Positions 57,700 through 64,000 of a stretch of 64,000 nt of DNA are shown here, one piece after another; the first letter of the stretch is position 1; each line of letters opens with the position of its first letter. Below the pieces are notes generated by a model. The model was not told the DNA's origin. It ran no database searches and saw nothing but the letters and a program-made list of their open reading frames with translations. Position numbers and translations under genes: made by a program. Source of the stretch: Heliocidaris tuberculata (taxonomy: Eukaryota > Echinodermata > Echinoidea > Camarodonta > Echinometridae); the NCBI GenBank assembly GCA_025618425.1, contig CM046837.1, forward strand, positions 23,529,988 through 23,593,987, in the 5' to 3' direction.

Positions 57700-57905
57700 T
57701 CATAGAGAGAGAGAGAAAAAATGTCGTTCAGTTTGTAAGTACTAATCATTGTGATTGATAGATAGTTCACAGAGTAGAGAGAGATGAGAGAGAGAGAGAG
57801 GAGAGAGAAGAGAGAGTAGAAAGTAGATAGATAGAGTAGATTCGAGAGAGTAGAGAGAGAGAGAGAGAGAGGAGAGATGAGAGAGGGAGAAAGAGAGTGA
57901 GGATA
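57700..57905. repeat. Degenerate GA-rich tract with TAGA interruptions
   Basis: GAGAGAGTAGAGAGA-type sequence with many substitutions. Confidence 0.85.
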
Positions 57906-58256
57906 GCTAGAAGATTTAGTAGATGGTCTGGAGATAAAGAAGCTTATATTTAATCAAAGTCATTCTTATAAGATTTTAGTTAGATGAGATTATTATAGAT
58001 ATATGTAGATTGTCTTATTCTACTTAATACATATTAATGATCACTTTCTTTGCTTTTCATATCAAAATCTGCATTCTCCATTATAGAAAATCTAAATTTT
58101 TAACGACAAATTTGTTACTCGCTGAAAAATTCACGTCTTGTCTGAAAATTTTGCACCGACAGCAAATCATTCAGGAGCTCATCGACCTCTTTCATTCCGC
58201 TCTCTTTATCCGAGCTGTTCTTTTCATCCTAGTACAAAAATTCATCTCTCTTAGGA

Positions 58257-58274
58257 GGACCCCCCCCCCCCCCT
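58257..58274. repeat. Poly-C run
   Basis: A C homopolymer of about 15. Confidence 0.95.
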
Positions 58275-58528
58275 TGTCATCCCTTTCAGTTTGTCGTTCT
58301 TAAGTACTTTTCTGCCTTCCATATGTCTAGTTATTATTACTAAGTATTTGGCGTCACCTGTGCCGGGGAGGGGGAAAGTGAACCTGAATCACTGTTCAAA
58401 TAGTCCGGGTTATAATTGAGCGAGGAGCCACCTGGAGAGGTAGAAATTCTCATGTGGTTTTTCTAGACCAGTTTTTCATGCTGAACAAGAATATATGAGG
58501 TAAACAGGCTGTATCCTGAACCTTTCCC

Positions 58529-59220
58529 GTGAGGGCGCTTTTTTCAAAATGGCCGCCAAAAATTCATATAAAGTGACTATGTGGTATAAATAAATAACAA
58601 TGGCGCATGTTTAACCACTTTTTGCATTCGTTTTTATTGCAGTTATTCCCAAACAAGCTACGATTGTATTCCAGACTCTAAAAAGCGGTATAAAGTGAGG
58701 GCGCTCTTCAAAATGGCCGCCAAAATCATAAAGTGTATATATTTGTTAATAAACATTTAAGAAGCCGCGAAATTGGGCATATTTTGCATTTATTGTGATG
58801 AGAGTTATTCACAAAGTATCTACATGTGTACCATACATTTTATAAAGAGTTAAAAAGGTGAGGGCGCTCTTCAAAATGGCCGCCAAAATCATAGATAAAG
58901 TGTATATATTTTTAATAAACATTTAAGAGGCCGCGAATTGGGCATATTTTGCATTAATTGTGATGAGAGTTATTCACAAAGTATCTACATGTGTACCATA
59001 CATTTTATAAAGAGTTAAAAAGGTGAGGGCGCTCTTCAAAATGGCCGCCAATAATCCTATATAATGGGTGTGGTCCTGTGTGTGTTAAAAACATCAATGA
59101 GGTACAATTTTACCTTTTTGCATTGGTTTTGATAAAGCTTTTCAAAATAATCTGTATTTGGGACAAATAATCTGTTCTGAGGTTTAAGAAAATGGGGGCA
59201 CTTTTGAAAATTGCCCCCCC
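58529..59220. repeat. Tandem array M, ~163-bp units
   Basis: GTGAGGGCGC(T)CTTCAAAATGGCCGCC starts units at 58529, 58695, 58858 and 59023, and a decayed form occurs near 59193. Units 2 and 3 are nearly identical and contain GGGCATATTTTGCAT and ATTCACAAAGTATCTACATG. The first and last units diverge. An inverted copy of the unit core lies at 61966-61997. Confidence 0.88.
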
Positions 59221-60096
59221 CCAAAAAAAAAAATATCTTGATAATGACTTTAAAAAGTATCAGTAACAGTGCATAGAAAGTACCTTGAAATGTGAATACA
59301 CTTTTGTGATGGAATTCTTTGTAATTATTTGAGGATGCTCTGTGGTGTTCACATTCACTCTAACAATCACAAATGAAATTATATTTTTAAATGAAAGTCA
59401 TAAATTTGTTATTTTCTGTTTACTACACGATGACAGAAATACATTTTCAACTCTTTATTCTTTCATTATTCTCTGAACGGTTTCTATCTTCATGTAGGCT
59501 ATTCAAGATTACATGAAAAGAGCCCTCTCCCAGTTCCCCTTAACCTGAGATTTTTGCAGAAGTTAAGGTACCTTTAATTGTTTTATCTCAAAGGTTTTCA
59601 AGTTCTGTCAAAGCATTATTCAGGTTTTCTTTGGAAAGTTGTTTTGATTCTCGTTTTTGTTTTGTTGCATTTGCTGTTGTTGATTCCTCATATAGAAATA
59701 TTGCTAATTTCATCAAAGATTTCATAATGCTAATTCAATTATTGTTTATTTTATTTCAAGACACAGTATCAGATCTTAGTCTGAGTTTATTCAGTTTGTT
59801 TACATTAATCATTCAATAGCACTTGATGTAAGTTTATTCCAGCTCTTTGTCTTGGACTTTTTGGTGAGTGCATTCATATTTCCTTTTACATTACTAATAA
59901 CCCTACATTTTTTTTGAATTTGGTAACACGTTACACCGATCGAGTGGTTTTCGAGCATGCAGTACTGTTCTGTTTTGTTTAATGAAAATTATTTATTTAT
60001 TATATTATTTGATATATCTTAATGTAACATACTTTTCCCTCTACATGTAATGTTCCATGAAGGTTGTAAACAATAAATAAAAAATACTCAAACAAG
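59221..60096. other. AT-rich DNA between array M and the nuclease-like relic
   Basis: No coding exon was recognised. CAATAAATAAAAAATAC at 60071-60087 resembles a polyadenylated end. Confidence 0.35.
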
Positions 60097-60342
60097 ATAT
60101 GAAGAGTTTGTTGGCCAAAAAAAAAAATGATTAGTGAATTTTTAAGAAATTTAGATATTTGGAATTAAAGATCAAGAAAAAAAATGAGGTCTATGCTGCT
60201 TTTGGCAATAAATTCCAAATATACCTTTATATTTGATAAAAAATATATTATTTGAAAGGTATCATCTTTTTACTACGAGATTAATAACTTTATATAATTC
60301 TAAAAGTGAACTTATCCATTTTTTCGAACAAACTCTTCATAT
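60097..60342. mobile_element. Small MITE, 246 bp
   Basis: ATATGAAGAGTTTGTT at the left is exactly inverted at the right (AACAAACTCTTCATAT). Next to each end is an A/T run (AAAAAAAAAAA and CCATTTTTTCG). TA or AT duplication cannot be separated from the ends. It lies about 50 bp before the coding relic. Confidence 0.8.
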
Positions 60343-60390
60343 ACTACTAGATAGTGTTCAATTTTCACACAGGTATATAATTTGAAGAAA

Positions 60391-61941
60391 TGTCCACTAC
60401 CATTCAGACGCAAAGTACAGCACTATAGTACCCTTGACCGAAAAAACATTTGACAGAATAACTGAAGCGAAGGAAATAAGAGAGAAATGGAAAGGCGAGA
60501 ATTGGCATGCAGAACAATGTTCTACTGTTCCCAATGAAATTCAGCCCGGCATTTCTGGTGTTCATATGACTCCATATGCTACAAGAAGTTTACCCTCTTT
60601 ATTTCTAAGTCAAGGAAGAAAGAAGACACTGGAGAAAATGAAGCTGACCAAAGGTTGATTGAGGAGAAAGGGCTGTCAGTACAAGGTCAGGGTAGATATG
60701 CATTGCGAACAGCAGTAGACCAACGTGGAGAACAGACCATCAACAGAGATGCCAAAGTTGCAGGTGGTATAAAACCATTCTCTACAGATGATAAGTCAAT
60801 CCTGAAATGGACACCTAACCAAGCACATCAAGCAGAAAATACAGCATCTTTGCGAGCCTTCTCCAGTGCTGAACCTGAGGGGGATACATACAAGCAAGCA
60901 CGACCATCACACATCCTCTCATCTGAAGTGAAGGTGCAGAAGCTAGTTGATGTCATGACCACCGAGTACATAAACCCATTTGATCACAGATTAGATAAAG
61001 ATCAAATATACAACATGAGCTCTGGAACACCGGTCAACAATGACATTGCTGATGGAATATTGCAAGTTCTTCCAAACGGCAGGTCAGCACATGAAACATT
61101 TGTAAAGAACAGGCTCAAGACAGGAGAAGTGAAGTTTCATGACCCTATCAAGCGCAACAAGCTCACTCTGTTCTCAAATAGTGGGAAGAAAGCTCAACTG
61201 CAGGCACATGGAAAGGTCAGAGTAATTGAAGCTAATCGAGATGTATTGGGAAAGCTTCTTGCCACTTCCACAAAGCACGGCAGAATTGTTGACTTCAAAA
61301 AAGCACAAGAGTATCCACTAACCCCTGTCCCACTAAGTCTGCGGAATGCCGATGAGACAAGACGAACGACTCAGAAAAATGTCCTGATGGATATTCTTGT
61401 TGAGAACAATTCAAGAGACACTATGGAACCTGAGAGTATTCTGCCAGCAAAAGAACACACTATTGCTTACGTCGTTGACCTGATGGCCCTTATCAGAACT
61501 TTCACATCGTATCCTGATACATATGAAGGTCTCGCCAGAAAAATCTTCGCCAGCATCCCCACAGGGTACAAGCGAATAGATATCGTTGCCGACTCATACT
61601 TGCCACAGAGTATCAAGACCGCCGAACGAAACAAGAGAGGAATGGCCCCCAAGGTCATCGTAAGCTCGACGCAGTCCAAGCTGCCACGGGACTTTAACAA
61701 ATAATTTCTCTCTAATGGCGAGAGCAAGACTAGAATGATCGAGCTCGTTCGTGGTGTGTTGATAGAACAGAAAGAAAGCATACTTCCTGACCTGAAGTGT
61801 GACGGTGTCTACTTTTCCTCATACAGAGAATGCATTCTTGTAACGAAAGATGATGTTGTCTTGGTTCCAGATCTTAGCAGTAGTCAGGAAGAAGCAGCCA
61901 CACCGTACATACGCTTATTATGCTTTGTAATGCTTATTTAA
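60391..61941 (+). pseudogene. Relic of a widespread uncharacterised animal protein with a possible PIN/FEN-like region
   Basis: The conceptual product starts near 60391 (CPLPFRRKVQHYSTLD). It needs a one-base correction in the A run at 60440-60446 and a shift near 60572-60578, and carries an in-frame TAA at 61702-61704, after which the same frame continues. Landmarks in order: LDRK/TFDRITEAKEIREKW, a possible zinc-binding set (HAEQC ... HMTP/CYKKF), SGTPVNNDIADGIL, HDPIKRNKLTLF, then YVVDLMALIRTF, IDIVADSYLPQSIK-AERNKRG, PRDFNK/FLSNGESKT and SSQEEA. Proteins with this order occur in many invertebrates and fish and are uncharacterised. The acidic D...E-E pattern recalls PIN/FEN nucleases; here the usual D-T-R after EEA is lost. 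A non-functional copy. Confidence 0.75.
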
Positions 61942-61962
61942 AGCATAATTTAGATTGGATTT

Positions 61963-61997
61963 TTGGGCCATTTTGAAGAGCGCCCTCATTTTTCACC
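61963..61997 (-). repeat. Inverted copy of the array M core
   Basis: On the minus strand GAGGGCGCTCTTCAAAATGG reproduces the core of the units at 58.5-59.05 kb with no mismatch over 20 bases. It lies about 25 bp after the end of the coding relic. Confidence 0.85.
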
Positions 61998-62034
61998 ATC
62001 ATATACATTATTTTGTCACACATGCATGGGCGGA

Positions 62035-62135
62035 AATCCCGGGGGGGGGACGGGAGGGGGGGGGGGGGACGCGTCCCCCCCCCCCACTATTTGGAAGGTA
62101 GGGGACACAATATCAAATGTCCCCCCCCCCCCCAC
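62035..62135. repeat. Poly-G / poly-C palindrome cluster
   Basis: Runs G9, G13, C11 and C13. The middle pair is joined by ACGCGT, giving a perfect palindrome at about 62058-62085. CATGGGCGGAAATCCCGG just upstream resembles a hAT-like left end. Confidence 0.9.
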
Positions 62136-62255
62136 AATTTTTGGTCTTTTATTATGAAAAAAAAATACATCATTCAAAACCGAAATTACCTACATGTACA
62201 TGTATCCTCAAATTTCGAAATATATAATTTTCTTTTTGTAAAGAACTTGTGTATA

Positions 62256-62320
62256 AAAAAAAAAAAAAAAAAAAAAAGCGCTTGCAGCGTACGACTCGAA
62301 CTCGCTATGCAAGCCATGGG
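62256..62320 (-). other. Poly-A run beside a tRNA-like B-box
   Basis: On the minus strand GAGTTCGAGTCG precedes GCGCTT and then more than 20 T. A B-box followed by a T run would fit an RNA polymerase III unit, but no A-box is convincing. Confidence 0.2.
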
Positions 62321-62439
62321 TATTTTACTCTATGATGCCAGCCAATATTGATGAGTGACATCGATCGCCACGTGTCTAGGAGCTATCTATACAGTACGCT
62401 TACATCTACCTTAGACAAACTGATGAACATGCAAGAAAT

Positions 62440-63640
62440 TTCTGTCATCCATTGAAGAAATAAAGAGCATGTTCCAGTGCCTGACTAGTTCTGTACTAAA
62501 GGATAAAAAACAATGAAATAGTACTACAAAGAGAAGAAAACATGGGATTGTGAAATGCATGTACTTTCACTGCTTAAACTTTCATACCACAATAACTAAG
62601 TTTCTGGTCATGGTTTCTGGTATATGTATTCATTTCGCAATTAGCATGTAAATGAAGAAAGTCAAGTGACTAAATGTGATACTATTTGACATATAAGATA
62701 TTACTGCTAAAAAAAAAATGAATACAACCAAAACAGAGTATGTAAAGTGAACATGTGATAACTTGACTTAAGTTTTCATGTTTCTACTGACGGTGCTCAG
62801 TGCAGTCCAAGTACATACACCTACATGTATATATGACAGTGCATTGCAATGCTGCATTTCTGTGTCACATCTGGACATGAAATTTCTGTCATCCATTAAA
62901 AAATATAGAGCATGTTTCGAGTGCCTGACTAGTTTTGTACTAAAGGAAAAAATGAAATAGTAAAACAAAGAGGGGAAAACATGGGATTGTAAAATACATG
63001 TACTTTCACTGCTTAAAGGCATTGATTAACATTGTTTCCAGTGAAAAAATCTGAGTTCTATGGTTCTGCTGCTTATTGGTGTCTTTGATAAGGTCTAAAA
63101 ATGAAACCCTGAAAAAATTGTGCTTCAAAACTTTCATTAAGTGCTTTGAAAAGCCGAAAATCTATTGAGTAACCAGATTTACAATGCATGTGTTCCCCCA
63201 TAGACGGTCACTTATTATCGCCTACTATAATAAATAATCAAACCTCTGTTTGCGATCAGTATCTATAGGGTTTTGTTTATAATTTTTGTTGGTTTAAGAG
63301 TTTTTGAGTACATATGCAAGTATTCATATACATGTCTCATCTTGACATGAATTATTTTTAAATCAGGTGCTCACAATGTCTGCCTTTAAACTTTCACACC
63401 GCAACAACTAAGTTTCTGGTATTTTTTTATATTCATTATGCAATTAGCATGTAAATGAAGAGGGTCAACAGACTGAATGTGAAAGTATTTGACATATAAA
63501 ATATTACTGCTCGAAAAAAAAAATGAATACAACAGGAATAGAGTATGTAAAGTGAACATGTGATCATTGAACTTAAATTTTCATGTTTCCACTGATGGTG
63601 CAGTCCAAGTACATATATCTATATCAATATCAAATTTGTT
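62440..63640. repeat. Tandem duplication, ~445-bp unit, second unit interrupted
   Basis: TCTGTCATCCATTGAAGAAA (62441) recurs at 62885. Both units contain GTGCCTGACTAGTT, ATGGGATTGTGAAAT/ATGGGATTGTAAAAT, ACTTTCACTGCTTAAA, GCAATTAGCATGTAAATGAA and GTGCAGTCCAAGTACATA. The second unit holds a 373-bp insertion at TTAA. Confidence 0.9.
63013..63389. mobile_element. TTAA-type element, fifth family, with in-window empty site
   Basis: TTAAAGGCATTGATTAACAT at the left and ATGTCTGCCTTTAA at the right. TTAA is duplicated and the ends share AGGCA in inverted orientation. The sister unit of the tandem duplication has a single TTAA at 62574-62577 with matching sequence on both sides. That shows directly which bases were inserted. 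Only a short inverted repeat, no open frame. Confidence 0.87.
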
Positions 63641-64000
63641 AAATGGGAGAATGGTTTGCTATATTAGTGATTACAGCTTTTAAGTACCTGATGTACTACA
63701 TGTATGTTTTATATTGTAGAAAACTGTTCAAGACTAGACTGCAAACGTTGCAAATGCTTAAGTTGTGAACTTGTAATCGATAAGCCGACGCCTTGTCTGC
63801 ACACAATATTATGTATGTATATGAAGAGAGGTTATTCATGAAGATCAGGTTCTGACTTGTTAATTTCTACTATAATATTTAATTTGTAATAAAGTCGTAC
63901 ACTAATACAAGAAACGTGAGAGAGTTACAAGTGTATTAAGTATACAAATCTCATGCTGCAAAACTAAGCCTGGCAATAACTGAAGGTACTGGGGAAGAGT
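63641..64000. other. AT-rich intergenic DNA at window end
   Basis: Nothing recognisable. Confidence 0.3.

Overview
The window looks like gene-poor, repeat-dense DNA from a marine invertebrate, most probably an echinoderm and perhaps a sea urchin. That placement is an inference. It rests on AT-rich intergenic DNA, abundant (CT/GA)n, (TA)n, (CTA)n and (ATT)n microsatellites, about thirty G or C homopolymers of nine bases or more, several kinds of decayed non-LTR retrotransposon, a tRNA-type SINE and many short inverted-repeat elements. There is no bacterial-style operon structure. No intact housekeeping gene, rRNA, canonical tRNA or CRISPR array was found.

Only one locus has the marks of an intact protein-coding gene. 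It is a minus-strand, two-exon gene at 7504-9743 whose N-terminal FLYWCH zinc finger is split across a canonical GT-AG intron. It is followed by about six tandem units of roughly 40 residues (398 residues in total). A second coding relic at 60391-61941 (plus strand) belongs to a widespread uncharacterised animal protein family with a possible PIN/FEN-like nuclease region, and carries two frameshifts and one in-frame stop. It lies between a tandem array at 58.5-59.2 kb and an inverted copy of the array's core at about 61.97 kb.

Layout: 0-7 kb holds a 1.3-kb (CTA)n block, long GA/CT tracts and a 327-bp terminal-inverted-repeat (TIR) element. 7.5-9.75 kb is the FLYWCH gene. 10-18 kb holds hAT-like miniature elements with 8-bp target-site duplications (TSDs), fold-back repeats and poly-G tracts. 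18.5-20 kb is an L1/Tx1-type LINE relic joined to a TTAA-flanked fold-back element. 22-24 kb is a CR1-like LINE relic beside an (ATC)n block. 24-27 kb has nested TTAA miniature elements and a second (CTA)n block. 28-33 kb holds a perfect 183-bp inverted repeat and an L1/Tx1-type LINE with a 727-codon reading frame broken by one stop. 33-35 kb holds two more LINE pieces. 35.9-36.5 kb is a (TA)n-rich mosaic and 38.2 kb a SINE. 39-51 kb holds paired copies of three TTAA families, one pair nearly identical. 54.6 kb is a GC-rich hairpin cluster. 55.7-57.2 kb has nested elements, 58.5-62 kb is the nuclease-like relic, and 62.4-63.6 kb is a tandem duplication in which one unit is occupied by a TTAA element and the other is still empty.

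The organising theme is insertion of non-autonomous DNA transposons. At least five sequence-unrelated families are bounded by TTAA duplications (piggyBac-like target choice) and at least two insertions have perfect 8-bp duplications (hAT-like). Several insertions can be dated against each other by nesting, and one has an empty-site control inside the window. No complete transposase is present.
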